64,000 nt of DNA from Crocinitomicaceae bacterium (GCA_024643725.1 JAHEMJ010000001.1:62001-126000), one strand, 5' to 3'; positions 45,120-54,437 are shown, counted from the stretch's first letter. Made by a program: numbers and translations. Notes: generated by a model not told the origin, from the letters alone.

Positions 45120-47162
45120 ATGTGCGGAATAAGCGGAATCGTTCAGCTTCAACAGCATTCTAGTGATCTCGCCGAGGTCCTGCAAAACATGAATGACCGC
45201 TTGCAGCATCGCGGTCCTGATGACGAAGGATTTACCTTGTTTTCAAACGGAGTAGCAACTTGCTTGGGCGGAAAAGACACTCCCAAAGAAAGCTACGTTT
45301 CTACCCTATCCTACGCACCAAAATCAGCCATTTCGGACGTACGAAATGTAAATTTCCAACTGGGATTTGGTCACCGACGATTAGCCATAATTGATTTGAG
45401 CGCAGGTGGACACCAACCCATGTGTTTAGCCAATGACTCAAAGCTTTGGATTACACTGAACGGTGAAATCTACAATTACCTGGAATTGCGAGCAGAACTC
45501 ATTCAACTTGGACATCGTTTTCAAACCGAATCGGATACTGAGGTCGTTCTTGCATCCTACAAACAATGGGGGAAAGACTGTTTGAGCCGCTTCAATGGCA
45601 TGTGGTCCTTTGTCATTTTCGATCAGCAAAAAAACATATTATTCGGTTCCCGTGACCGTTTCGGGGTGAAGCCCATGTACTATGTGCACAACGACCAGCA
45701 TTTCGCTTTCGCCTCCGAACTGAAGTCCTTATTGGAAGTCCCAAGTTATCGTGCATCGGTGAACACCAATGCGATTTTGCCTTTTTTACTTTATGGACAT
45801 GTAGAGTTAGATTGCGAAGGATTTTTCAAGGATTTGTTTGAACTTAGCCCAAGTCATTTCTTTGAATTTGATCTCGCTAGCAAGCATCTAAACATTGAGC
45901 GATACTACGAATTAGGCATTCAGAAAAAGAATCCCACATTTAACCAAACGCATTTTGACCAAGCGAAGAAAAACATACAACTCGGGATTGAAAAAGCGAT
46001 CGAATTACGTTTCCGAAGTGATGTCCCAATCGGATTTTGCTTAAGCGGAGGATTGGATAGCTCAACCATTGTTTGCACAGCTTCTGAACTGGCCAAAAAA
46101 CATGAGATCGCTTCGCTAAAACACGGAATTCACACCTTTACCGCCAGCAATGATTCCCCGATGGATGAGTCCGAATGGGCAAAACAAGTTGTTGATCAAA
46201 CCCATGCAACCTGGCACAACACCATTGTGGATTCTCGCACACTTGTACAGGACATTCAATCCCTCATTTATTACCAAGATATTCCGCTTGCCACCACCAG
46301 CACATACGCACAAAGTCGCGTGATGAAAGCAGCAAAAGAAGCGGAAATGACCATCCTCATCGACGGACAAGGAGGTGATGAGTTATTCGCTGGTTATCAG
46401 TCTTTTTACTATTCCTACTTCCATCAATTGATAAAGTCTTTTAGTTGGCTGTCACTCTGGAAAGAAGGCCGTTCTCTAGCGAATAGTCCAAGTTCATTGA
46501 AAGCACTTTTGATGGCAAAAATGAAAAGTCACCTCACGTTTTTTCCTTCCGGAATTCAACGGCTGTTCAGTCTGAGATTGAAACCTGAAACGAGCTACCT
46601 GAATCCTGATTTTCTAAAAAATCAACAATCCCAATTGAACCTTGTTGGAGATTTTAAATCCGATTCACTGAACGACCGACTGAAAGCATATTGCACGGAA
46701 CACTATTTAAAAGGCTTATTGCGATGGGAGGACCGCTGCTCCATGCAGTATTCCATTGAATCCCGAACACCTTTTTCGGATGACATCGATTTGATTGAAT
46801 TGGCTTTCCAAATGCCTGCAAATTATAAGATTCGTCACGGATGGAGTAAATACATCTTGCGTGAATCCATCAGAGGACTCGTTCCAGAATCCATTCGTTT
46901 GCGCAAGGATAAAAAAGGGTTCTCCATTCCTCAAAATCAATGGTTGATGGAACAGGAATCCGCCTTTTTCACGCTCTTTCAAGAATTGAAAGCGTTGGAT
47001 ACACATGAATTTGTATTGAAATCGAAAATCGAGGAAGACTGGAAATTCATTTTCTCCGATGTAAGACACGCAAAGCGACAAGACCTTATCTTCCGCTATG
47101 TCTGCTATTTAATCTGGTTAAAACAGTTTATTTCTCCGTCAGAGGAAGTTTCTTTAGCGTAA
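45120..47162 (+). CDS. asnB: Asparagine synthase (glutamine-hydrolysing) family protein
   Basis: 680 residues. The N-terminal Ntn glutaminase starts at Cys2 (MCGISGIVQL) and includes LNGEIYNYLELRAEL and SRDRFGVKPMYY. The C-terminal synthetase domain has the PPi loop CLSGGLDSSTI and the conserved GQGGDELFAGY. It may make asparagine or amidate a surface-sugar precursor; proteins of this length (over 600) are common in polysaccharide clusters. It lies 6 bases after gtrA. It is convergent with, and overlaps by 35 bases, the minus-strand methyltransferase gene. Confidence 0.92.
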   Translation: MCGISGIVQLQQHSSDLAEVLQNMNDRLQHRGPDDEGFTLFSNGVATCLGGKDTPKESYVSTLSYAPKSAISDVRNVNFQLGFGHRRLAIIDLSAGGHQPMCLANDSKLWITLNGEIYNYLELRAELIQLGHRFQTESDTEVVLASYKQWGKDCLSRFNGMWSFVIFDQQKNILFGSRDRFGVKPMYYVHNDQHFAFASELKSLLEVPSYRASVNTNAILPFLLYGHVELDCEGFFKDLFELSPSHFFEFDLASKHLNIERYYELGIQKKNPTFNQTHFDQAKKNIQLGIEKAIELRFRSDVPIGFCLSGGLDSSTIVCTASELAKKHEIASLKHGIHTFTASNDSPMDESEWAKQVVDQTHATWHNTIVDSRTLVQDIQSLIYYQDIPLATTSTYAQSRVMKAAKEAEMTILIDGQGGDELFAGYQSFYYSYFHQLIKSFSWLSLWKEGRSLANSPSSLKALLMAKMKSHLTFFPSGIQRLFSLRLKPETSYLNPDFLKNQQSQLNLVGDFKSDSLNDRLKAYCTEHYLKGLLRWEDRCSMQYSIESRTPFSDDIDLIELAFQMPANYKIRHGWSKYILRESIRGLVPESIRLRKDKKGFSIPQNQWLMEQESAFFTLFQELKALDTHEFVLKSKIEEDWKFIFSDVRHAKRQDLIFRYVCYLIWLKQFISPSEEVSLA

Positions 47163-47940
47163 GTTCAAAAGAAGTTCTTGGCAATCGATTGATTTGAATG
47201 GATTCTGATGGTACATCGAACGGCAAATACACCGCACACAAGCTATTTTCAACCAAGTACACTTTAGCATGCATCTCTGTTGGTAGTCCTTCATAAATCC
47301 CACGCAAGACTTCATAACGTGGATATTCTGTATCTACTTTCGCGTCGTGCCACACGATGATAGACTTTTCATTTTTCAAAAAGGAGCGCAGTTTGGTTGT
47401 ATCACGTCGAACAGCCTCTGTTGAATGATCTCCATCGATGAAAATCAAATCGTAGGTTTGATGAAGCGTTTCAAAATCGAAGGATTGCGAATCACCGAAA
47501 ACATGCTGAATATTTACTTTATCTTTCGAGAAAAAACGATGTGATGCTACGTAATCCTTTGGGAGACCTAAGGAAAGTAATTGCTCATCCCCAAGATTAA
47601 ATGTTGTGACGCGATCCACATATGATGAAACATTCGCAGCACTCTCCCCTCTCCACGTGCCAATTTCCAAATAATCCTTCACGTCATATTTGCGACAAAG
47701 CAATTGCAAGAGCGCGAAGTCCGTTGCCAACGATGAGCCAGATAAAAAGGCATACGGCGTAATTTTCACCTCATCGGAATCCATTAAATCTACCAAGCGA
47801 ATTTGTCGAAAGGACAAGTTCGGGTAAGCTTTTTCGAAGGACTCTTTCGCTACCATTTCATCTTTTAGGACATTATTCAACAAATAAGGTTTTTGAATAA
47901 TTAACTGAACGGCTTTAATAAACTTCGATATTTTGTTCAT
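47128..47940 (-). CDS. Class I SAM-dependent methyltransferase
   Basis: 270 residues. The SAM motif is YLEIGTWRGESAANVSSYV near 90-108, and the metal/SAM motif DLIFIDGDHSTEAVRRD is near 170-186, followed by IIVWHDAKVD. This is the Methyltransf_24/CmcI-like type often found in sugar O-methylation. It begins 3 bases after the flippase stop. Its last 35 bases overlap the end of asnB on the other strand. Acceptor unknown. Confidence 0.85.
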   Translation of the reverse strand: MNKISKFIKAVQLIIQKPYLLNNVLKDEMVAKESFEKAYPNLSFRQIRLVDLMDSDEVKITPYAFLSGSSLATDFALLQLLCRKYDVKDYLEIGTWRGESAANVSSYVDRVTTFNLGDEQLLSLGLPKDYVASHRFFSKDKVNIQHVFGDSQSFDFETLHQTYDLIFIDGDHSTEAVRRDTTKLRSFLKNEKSIIVWHDAKVDTEYPRYEVLRGIYEGLPTEMHAKVYLVENSLCAVYLPFDVPSESIQINRLPRTSFELTLKKLPLTEK

Positions 47941-47943
47941 GTC

Positions 47944-49218
47944 CTAATTGCTTTTTGACCAATGCGATTTCAACATTCCCCAAGACTCACTTAAATCTTG
48001 AACGGATGGAAAGATGACAAATTTACCACCATCTCGGTAAAAATACACGATGACGATGAAAGAAGTTACGAAATAGGAACTACTCGCAGCCATGGCTGCA
48101 CCGAAAATTTTATACGATGGAATGAAATAATAAGCTGTAGCAAATGTTACAATGAGTCCTACGCCGGAAGCGACTGCATTGACCAAATAGCGTCCATGTC
48201 CAGAAAAATAATGTCCAATAATCAATGCGTAATTAAACACCCAGATTCCTGGGGCTAAAAGCAGCATCAACTGATTTAACTGATGAAATTCTTTTCCAAA
48301 CAACCAGGTAAAGAAAGCGTCGGGAATCATCAAGAGAACGACTAGTGCTAAAAAAGCGGTCAAGAGTCCGTACTTGGTTAATTGCTCCGTAATGCGCTTC
48401 GTATAAGATACATCCGTTGAATTAGCAATTCGGGCATATTGCCATAGGGAAATACTCGTTGAAATCATCCAGACGGACTCAATCACGGAAACGGCATTGG
48501 AATAAATACCTACTTCGGCATCCCCACAGTAGCGTTCCAAAAAGAAATAACTCAAGCGAAAACTCAACAATTGAAAAACGTGCGCCAATTGATTTTGAAA
48601 TCCATAAAACAACAGGGACTTAAAGGCTTCCATTAATCCTGCACTTGAAATCGATTCCTCCGGATGCCACTCATTTCGAACGAACAAGATGCTCGTCAGA
48701 AACGTACATCCATATGCCACAAATAAAGCCAAAACATAGGCTTCCGGTGTGAGATTCCAAGCGAAGAAAAATTGTAAAAACAAGGTCAACAACGTCAATC
48801 CAGGGACAAGGAAACTCAAGAGATTGAACTGTTTCAATTTCTCCTTTCCTAAAAGAATGGAACTATGAATGGAAACAAAGGAGGAAATCCCGCTTAATAC
48901 AACCACCAATAAAATGTACCTCTCATGTACCAACGGCACAAAGATTAGTACGAAGTACGTCATGACACTGACGAGAATGGTCCATAAGTAAGAAGCCAAA
49001 AATAAATTCTTACGATTTAACCGACTCGCCAAATAGACGATCGATGCGCCTCCCACCATGTTGTCAAAAATGGTAATGATGGCCACCATGGCAAGAACAA
49101 TGCTTTGCTCTCCTTTTCCGGCTGCACCAACATAGCGCGAAACCAAAATGGCAATCAACAGATTGAAAATGGCAGATATCAAGCGAACCCCAAAGTTTCC
49201 AAGTATTTTACTGACCAT
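47944..49218 (-). CDS. Polysaccharide flippase (Wzx/MVF-MOP family)
   Basis: 424 residues with about 12 hydrophobic helices, beginning MVSKILGNFGVRLISAIFNLLIAILVSRYVG, the usual MOP-flippase start, with YSNAVSVIESVWM and GAAMAASSSYFV in the middle and end. It should move a lipid-linked glycan unit across the inner membrane. Its start overlaps the glycosyltransferase stop by 11 bases, and the methyltransferase follows after 3 bases, so all three form one unit. Confidence 0.87.
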   Translation of the reverse strand: MVSKILGNFGVRLISAIFNLLIAILVSRYVGAAGKGEQSIVLAMVAIITIFDNMVGGASIVYLASRLNRKNLFLASYLWTILVSVMTYFVLIFVPLVHERYILLVVVLSGISSFVSIHSSILLGKEKLKQFNLLSFLVPGLTLLTLFLQFFFAWNLTPEAYVLALFVAYGCTFLTSILFVRNEWHPEESISSAGLMEAFKSLLFYGFQNQLAHVFQLLSFRLSYFFLERYCGDAEVGIYSNAVSVIESVWMISTSISLWQYARIANSTDVSYTKRITEQLTKYGLLTAFLALVVLLMIPDAFFTWLFGKEFHQLNQLMLLLAPGIWVFNYALIIGHYFSGHGRYLVNAVASGVGLIVTFATAYYFIPSYKIFGAAMAASSSYFVTSFIVIVYFYRDGGKFVIFPSVQDLSESWGMLKSHWSKSN

Positions 49219-50371
49219 AAGTGGATCGAACAGATTGATAAACGTTGGACAGCTTCACCCCTATGGATTGGTAACTAAATAACTGAACAGCTTCTTTGTG
49301 CATGGCTTCGGGACGATAGTCCTCCAAACGTAAAATCACCTGATTTATTGCCTCCACAAGTGCCGATTGATTTTCGGAAGGAACCAACATTCCATTTTCA
49401 TTGTGCACAATTTCCTTTATTCCTCCGACATTGGTGGAGACGATTGGGACGCCACATGAAATCGCTTCGATCAATACGCATGGTAAATTTTCAAATCGAC
49501 TGCTCAAGACAAACACATCGGCTTGCTGCAATATCCGAGCGACTCCTTGCGCTGTCTGCATTCCATGAAATGTGACATGCGATTGAATTCCTAAATCCGC
49601 AATGAATCCTTGAAAGATGGAGAAATCCCCATCACTCACTATATCCAAATGTATGTTTGGATGAAACTTATGCACCTCCGAAAAGGCACGAAATAACAAT
49701 GCTGGATTCTTTTGTACCTCATCCAAAGAAGAAACGTGCACCAATCGCAGCAATTCTCGGTTGGATTTCGCTGTTGGGACAAATAAATCGGTATCGATGA
49801 CATTGTACACCACGTTCATATCAGTTTGAATACCCTTTTGTTTCATGGAGGTCGCTAAATCCTCGCTCACAGGAAGAATGAGCGTTGCTTTTTTCGCTGC
49901 CCATCTCGTCAATGACATCTGCAAGCCACTCGGTTTTGGATTCGCATCACTGGAGTAACAGGTCCAATGTTCGGAAACAATGTATGGAATTCGATGTTTC
50001 CAACTTAATAATCGCGCGACAATTCCGATGGGATACACAACATTCGCATGAATTAAATCCGGCTGAAATCCTTCGCGTTTTAGTTGATTCAACATCCGAA
50101 AGTACGTCAAAATCATGCGGAGATAGTTCCAAATCATGCCAACGATGGGCAAGTTGGATTTCTTCAAATAAACAATGTAGACAGGAAATGGATGTTGTTC
50201 AAAGACCGTTTCGGATGACTGATGTAAGGAATCATCCAAACAAACATAGATTAACCGAACATGATTTTCCAAGGATGCCGCAATCGCATGTTGATGAACA
50301 AAATTTCCATGCGTGGGTTTGATCCGATTCGGATACCAACTTGACAGGAATAAAATGTTCCTTTTATGCAT
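49208..50371 (-). CDS. Glycosyltransferase family 4
   Basis: 387 residues, GT-B fold. N-terminal motif FLSSWYPNRIKPTHGNFVHQ, a helix SEHWTCYSSD, and the C-terminal nucleotide-sugar site VFVLSSRFENLPCVLIEAIS (the EX7E motif) with GVPIVSTNVGGIKEIV. It adds a sugar from a nucleotide donor with retention of configuration. It lies 15 bases after the cysteine desulfurase gene. Donor and acceptor are not predictable. Confidence 0.9.
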   Translation of the reverse strand: MHKRNILFLSSWYPNRIKPTHGNFVHQHAIAASLENHVRLIYVCLDDSLHQSSETVFEQHPFPVYIVYLKKSNLPIVGMIWNYLRMILTYFRMLNQLKREGFQPDLIHANVVYPIGIVARLLSWKHRIPYIVSEHWTCYSSDANPKPSGLQMSLTRWAAKKATLILPVSEDLATSMKQKGIQTDMNVVYNVIDTDLFVPTAKSNRELLRLVHVSSLDEVQKNPALLFRAFSEVHKFHPNIHLDIVSDGDFSIFQGFIADLGIQSHVTFHGMQTAQGVARILQQADVFVLSSRFENLPCVLIEAISCGVPIVSTNVGGIKEIVHNENGMLVPSENQSALVEAINQVILRLEDYRPEAMHKEAVQLFSYQSIGVKLSNVYQSVRSTYGQ

Positions 50372-50386
50372 GCATTTTTGCGATTA

Positions 50387-51526
50387 CTAGCTTAAGTTTT
50401 TTTGATAGACCAAACGCAATTGTTCTAACGCGTAATCTATTTCTTCTTTTGTGGTGTAGCGAGAGAAGGAAAAACGCGCATTTGGACGACTCATGTCCGC
50501 ATGAATACCTTCCAATACGTGTGAGCCTTTTGTCGCTCCGGAAGTACACGCACTTCCACCACTTACTGCTACGCCTTTTAAATCGAGCGTAAACAACAAC
50601 ATGCTTGTTTTTTCCGTCGCTGGTAGGCAGACATTTAAAACCGTGTACAATGCCTTATCGTAGTCAGTTTCTCCATGAAAGAAGACGGTTGGGAAACTTT
50701 TTTTCAACTCCTCCATCATGTAGGACTTCAGTCCAAACACGTGTTGTTGGTGCGCTTCGACATCCTCGTATGCTAAATCCATGGCTTTTGCCAATCCAAC
50801 TATCCCAGCCATATTTTCTGTTCCTCCGCGCAGTCCTCTTTCTTGAGCGCCACCGTGTATAAACGAAGAAACTTTGGTTTTCTTGTTTACATACAAAAAT
50901 CCAACGCCTTTTGGCCCATGAAACTTGTGCGCTGCACAGGTGATAAAATCGATATCTAATTCAGACAAATCAAAACGGAAATGCCCCATGGTTTGTACCG
51001 TATCCGAATGGAAATAAGCACCGTATTGACGACATATTTTTGCGATTTCTGAAATTGGAATCATGGTCGCTATTTCATTATTGGCATGCATTAAAGAAAC
51101 CAATGTCAGTTTTCCGTCCTTCAGCAACGATGCTAATTGTGACAAATCAATGTTTCCTTTCGCATCTAGGTCCAATAAAACCAATTCTACTTTTTCATGA
51201 TTCGAAATCGACTCTGCGGTGTGTCCAACAGCGTGATGCTCAATAGACGTTGTGATGATGCGCTTCACTCCTAGTTCCGTTACAGACGCATGAATGGCCA
51301 TGTTATCCGCTTCCGTCCCACCCGATGTGAAAATAATTTCCGAAGGAGCGCAATTTAAATGTTTCGCAATTGTGCGTCGAGAAGTTTCCAAAAGTGCTTT
51401 GGCATTTCTTCCAAAAGAATGCGTTGAAGAAGGATTTCCAAATGTTTCTCTTAACACAGGGATCATGGCATCAACCACCTCTGGCGCGACCGGTGTTGTC
51501 GCCGCATTATCTAAATACACACGCAT
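50387..51526 (-). CDS. Cysteine desulfurase (NifS/IscS-like)
   Basis: 379 residues, PLP-dependent class V aminotransferase. It starts MRVYLDNAATTPVAPEV; the PLP Lys is in ITCAAHKFHGPKGVGFL, and the catalytic Cys is in GGSACTSGATKGSHVLEG. It takes sulfur from L-cysteine for iron-sulfur clusters and thiolation. No iscU, sufB or scaffold genes are adjacent; it is followed by glycan genes instead. Its own promoter (51540-51567) is good. Confidence 0.93.
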   Translation of the reverse strand: MRVYLDNAATTPVAPEVVDAMIPVLRETFGNPSSTHSFGRNAKALLETSRRTIAKHLNCAPSEIIFTSGGTEADNMAIHASVTELGVKRIITTSIEHHAVGHTAESISNHEKVELVLLDLDAKGNIDLSQLASLLKDGKLTLVSLMHANNEIATMIPISEIAKICRQYGAYFHSDTVQTMGHFRFDLSELDIDFITCAAHKFHGPKGVGFLYVNKKTKVSSFIHGGAQERGLRGGTENMAGIVGLAKAMDLAYEDVEAHQQHVFGLKSYMMEELKKSFPTVFFHGETDYDKALYTVLNVCLPATEKTSMLLFTLDLKGVAVSGGSACTSGATKGSHVLEGIHADMSRPNARFSFSRYTTKEEIDYALEQLRLVYQKNLS

Positions 51527-51539
51527 ACTGAAGTTTTGG

Positions 51540-51567
51540 CGAAGATAAGAATTTTATGGCACTTCAA
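51540..51567 (-). promoter_or_regulatory. Promoter of the cysteine desulfurase gene
   Basis: On the minus strand TTG (51565-51567), a 17-base spacer and TATCTTCG (51540-51547), one base off the -7 consensus, lie 13 bases before the ATG. It may drive the whole run down to 47128. Confidence 0.5.
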
Positions 51568-51619
51568 TAATTCACAATGGACCAATGTACAAAGAAGAAA
51601 TAAATGTTAATTTTAAAAC

Positions 51620-51940
51620 ATGAATGATGACCTGTTATATTTCTGGATTACCGGAACGATCTTTGGATTAGTCATGCTGTTGGTGAAATCTCCACCGGTA
51701 TGGAAGTACTTCCACTCCATTATTTTTCTCGGGTACTTCGTCAACGCGTATTGGGAAATGAATGGACCGAATCACAGCGGGTATATGGATTTATTCATTA
51801 TCCTATTTACAATCGTTCACATCATTCTATTCCTCATTGGAAAACTGATTTTTGGATTTTTTCGTCGTCAGAATGAACGGTCGGAGTCGCTCGCTCAAAT
51901 GTTTCAAAGACAGTCGGAAGAAAACAAAGACGGGGAATAA
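51620..51940 (+). CDS. Small membrane protein of unknown function
   Basis: 106 residues with three membrane helices (about 7-23, 28-45, 58-83) and a charged C-terminal tail (FFRRQNERSESLAQMFQRQSEE), probably in the inner membrane. No family recognised. It diverges from the cysteine desulfurase gene and converges with the lipoprotein gene after a 1-base gap. Codon use and length look normal for the region. Confidence 0.6.
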   Translation: MNDDLLYFWITGTIFGLVMLLVKSPPVWKYFHSIIFLGYFVNAYWEMNGPNHSGYMDLFIILFTIVHIILFLIGKLIFGFFRRQNERSESLAQMFQRQSEENKDGE

Positions 51941-51941
51941 C

Positions 51942-52580
51942 TTAGTCCAGCTTCACCAATTCAAGTGCATTCACCTTCAGTGTATTCTTTTCGAACACAA
52001 AAGGCATCAGTGTATCACAAAGCGGATACGAATAGGTAACCCCAACAAACGGTTTTCCTTTTCGAATCATGAATTGCAGTTGGTCCATATTTGGAGCTGT
52101 GCACAAATGTAGTTTACGTTCGGCTAATTGTTCTACAATGTGCTTTTTAAAATCTGCATGCGCGGCAAATTTCACCTCGTAAATGGAATCGTTTTTTAGA
52201 AAATACGTTTGAATCTCTTTCAGTTGAAAGGATTTATTTCCCATTGGACACTTCACACGAACTTCCTTTTGAAAACAAAGTAGTGATTTACTGAAATGTT
52301 TGACGCGATACTCAACATTCAAGTTTTCCTGTTCTGTGCAATACACTCCAATCGTGTCATGCATCACCAAATGATGCATCAATGATTGAAATTTACTCGA
52401 AACAAAGTATGGATGACGCAAATGGATACTTGTCAATTGAACATCTCTTTCCTTGTATGGAAGTTGGGCTTCAGAAAATGCATCAGAAACAAGGTTTAAC
52501 CTTCCCTTTTCAGCCGTGGTATCTGTATTACATGAAGTCGATGCAAGAAACAGCAAGAAAAACGAAACGATTAATTTCAT
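51942..52580 (-). CDS. Uncharacterised lipoprotein
   Basis: I start at ATG 52578-52580 (MKLIVSFFLLFLASTSC), which gives a proper lipoprotein signal, 212 residues; a longer frame to 52637 would overlap rimO and place a basic segment before the signal. The mature part has several conserved-looking aromatic strands and six or more Cys (for example YCTEQENLNVEY, CFQKEVRVKCPMGNKSF). Family unknown. It lies 7 bases after rimO and is probably cotranscribed with it. Confidence 0.7.
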   Translation of the reverse strand: MKLIVSFFLLFLASTSCNTDTTAEKGRLNLVSDAFSEAQLPYKERDVQLTSIHLRHPYFVSSKFQSLMHHLVMHDTIGVYCTEQENLNVEYRVKHFSKSLLCFQKEVRVKCPMGNKSFQLKEIQTYFLKNDSIYEVKFAAHADFKKHIVEQLAERKLHLCTAPNMDQLQFMIRKGKPFVGVTYSYPLCDTLMPFVFEKNTLKVNALELVKLD

Positions 52581-52587
52581 GTATACT

Positions 52588-53910
52588 TTATTTTTGCGAA
52601 GAAACGACTTGACCATACAAATCGTAATGATCTGCACTGGTTATTAGAATACGCTCAAAATCTCCTAATCGAACAAATGCTTCTGATTTTTTTATCAATA
52701 CTTCATTATCCACCTCTGGCGAATCAAACTCTGTACGTCCAATAAAATAGTCCCCTTCAACGCGGTCAAAAAGCACTTTATATTCGTTACCTATCTTTTG
52801 TTGATTCAGCTCGTAACTGATTCCAGATTGTAACTCCATGAATTCATCCGCACGTTTCTTCTTCGTTTTGGCGGAAACATCATCGGTAAAATTATAGGCA
52901 TGTGTATTTTCCTCGTGGGAATAGGTGAAAATGCCTAAACGATCGAAACGACTGCGTTCCACAAATTCGTACATTTCTTTGAAGTCTGCCGCTGTTTCTC
53001 CTGGATATCCAGCGATCAACGTTGTACGCAATGCAATTCCCGGTACTTTTTGACGAATGGTCTGAATCAATTCCTCCGTCTTTTCGCGCGTAATTCCACG
53101 GCGCATAGCTTGTAGGATTTTAGTAGAGCCGTGTTGCAACGGCATATCCAAATACTTACAAACATTGTCGCGCTCGTTCATCACATCGAGCACATCCATC
53201 GGGAATCCGGATGGATAAGCATAATGCAAACGAATCCATTCAATCCCTTCTACATCGGACAGACGTTTGATTAAATCAGAAAGTGCCCGTTTTTTGTACA
53301 AGTCTAATCCATAATAGGTTAAGTCTTGTGCGATGAGCATTAACTCCTTCACTCCTTTTGCTGCCAATCCTTTCGCTTGAAGGACTAAATCCTCCATGGG
53401 CGTTGAAAGGTGATTTCCACGCATGATTGGAATGGCACAGAACGAACAAGGACGATCACATCCTTCTGCAATTTTAAAATAAGCGTAATGATTTGGTGTC
53501 GTCAGTAGACGTTCGCCTACCAATTCATGTTTATAGTCCGCCTTCAAGGTTTTCAATAAACGCGGCAAGTCTCTGGTACCGAAGTACGCATCGACTTCAG
53601 GAATTTCTCGTTCCAAATCATCTTTGTAGCGTTCGGACAGACATCCCGTTACGTATACTTTATCCACCAGTCCTTCTGCCTTTGCTTCCGCATAGCGAAT
53701 TATCGTGTCAATGGACTCTTGTTTCGCGTTGTCAATGAAACCACACGTGTTAATAATGACAATTTCTGCATCATCTTCCATTGACTCATGTTCAACGTCA
53801 AAATGATTGGCTTTCAATTGGGCCATCATGACTTCGGAATCGTAGGTGTTTTTCGAACATCCCAGCGTTACGACGTTGACTTTGTTCTTTTTTAGTGTTT
53901 TTGTTTTCAT
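52588..53910 (-). CDS. rimO: Ribosomal protein uS12 methylthiotransferase
   Basis: From ATG 53908-53910 (MKTKTLKKNKVNVVTLGCSKN), 440 residues; a longer frame to 53979 begins upstream of the -7 box. The N-terminal UPF0004 domain has Cys in LGCSKNTYDSE, INTCGF and TGCLSERYK (a 4Fe-4S site). The radical SAM domain has CDRPCSFC (CxxxCxxC), and a TRAM domain ends the protein (EYKVLFDRVEGDYFIGRTEFD). It adds a methylthio group to an Asp of S12. The lipoprotein gene follows by 7 bases. Confidence 0.95.
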   Translation of the reverse strand: MKTKTLKKNKVNVVTLGCSKNTYDSEVMMAQLKANHFDVEHESMEDDAEIVIINTCGFIDNAKQESIDTIIRYAEAKAEGLVDKVYVTGCLSERYKDDLEREIPEVDAYFGTRDLPRLLKTLKADYKHELVGERLLTTPNHYAYFKIAEGCDRPCSFCAIPIMRGNHLSTPMEDLVLQAKGLAAKGVKELMLIAQDLTYYGLDLYKKRALSDLIKRLSDVEGIEWIRLHYAYPSGFPMDVLDVMNERDNVCKYLDMPLQHGSTKILQAMRRGITREKTEELIQTIRQKVPGIALRTTLIAGYPGETAADFKEMYEFVERSRFDRLGIFTYSHEENTHAYNFTDDVSAKTKKKRADEFMELQSGISYELNQQKIGNEYKVLFDRVEGDYFIGRTEFDSPEVDNEVLIKKSEAFVRLGDFERILITSADHYDLYGQVVSSQK

Positions 53911-53918
53911 TGCGTGCA

Positions 53919-53926
53919 CAAAAATA
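53919..53926 (-). promoter_or_regulatory. -7 box of rimO
   Basis: Minus-strand TATTTTTG ends 8 bases before the rimO ATG, which implies an almost leaderless mRNA. No clear -33 TTG. Confidence 0.45.
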
Positions 53927-53948
53927 GGACTCTTTAGCGAAATGGTAT

Positions 53949-53956
53949 TATTTTTG
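53949..53956 (+). promoter_or_regulatory. -7 box of the lipoprotein-TlyA unit
   Basis: Plus-strand TATTTTTG ends 29 bases before the ATG at 53986. It lies 22 bases from the divergent rimO box. No strong -33. Confidence 0.45.
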
Positions 53957-53985
53957 ACCCCTCGCAAACTAAAAAACACGAGATT

Positions 53986-54435
53986 ATGCGTTATTTACTT
54001 CCTCTAATCCTTTTTTTAGCGGCATGTGCTAGTTTAAAAAAAACCAAAACGCCTGTTATGAACGAACCAGATGCTCCGAAAGCGTATATTCGTCAAACCG
54101 AAACGTTTGACATGGGTGGCGATTTATTTCAAATACAACAAGCCAACATCGTAGGGAATAAACTGTTCGTTGTAGTAAAAGCACATCCGATTTTAACAGT
54201 GAATGATTTCGCATTGAGTGGCAGTGCGAATATTTCAAAATCACTTCCGCCGATACGATCCATTCGATTGGCAGTCACGAAAATCCCCGTTAAAAAAGGA
54301 GATAGTTCAGTCGCGATGTTTGAACAAACATTGGTCTTTGATATCCGAGATTTAGCTTATAAACAAGAGTCAGGTTCAGAAATTTACCTGCAATTCGAAG
54401 GAGCGAAAGAACGCTACTTATATACCTACAAATAA
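53986..54435 (+). CDS. Small lipoprotein of unknown function
   Basis: 149 residues. Signal MRYLLPLILFLAAC gives Cys15 as the lipid anchor. The mature part is beta-rich (AYIRQTETFDMGGDLFQIQQANI, KLFVVVKAHPIL, LVFDIRDLAYKQ). No family recognised. It precedes the TlyA-like gene by 2 bases on the same strand, so it is in the same unit. It is divergent from rimO. Confidence 0.7.
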   Translation: MRYLLPLILFLAACASLKKTKTPVMNEPDAPKAYIRQTETFDMGGDLFQIQQANIVGNKLFVVVKAHPILTVNDFALSGSANISKSLPPIRSIRLAVTKIPVKKGDSSVAMFEQTLVFDIRDLAYKQESGSEIYLQFEGAKERYLYTYK

Positions 54436-54437
54436 AC

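Noticed and set aside
52589-52596. TATTTTTG on the plus strand at the start of the lipoprotein gene
   Set aside because: No plus-strand gene follows and no -33 is present; likely chance in A/T-rich DNA.
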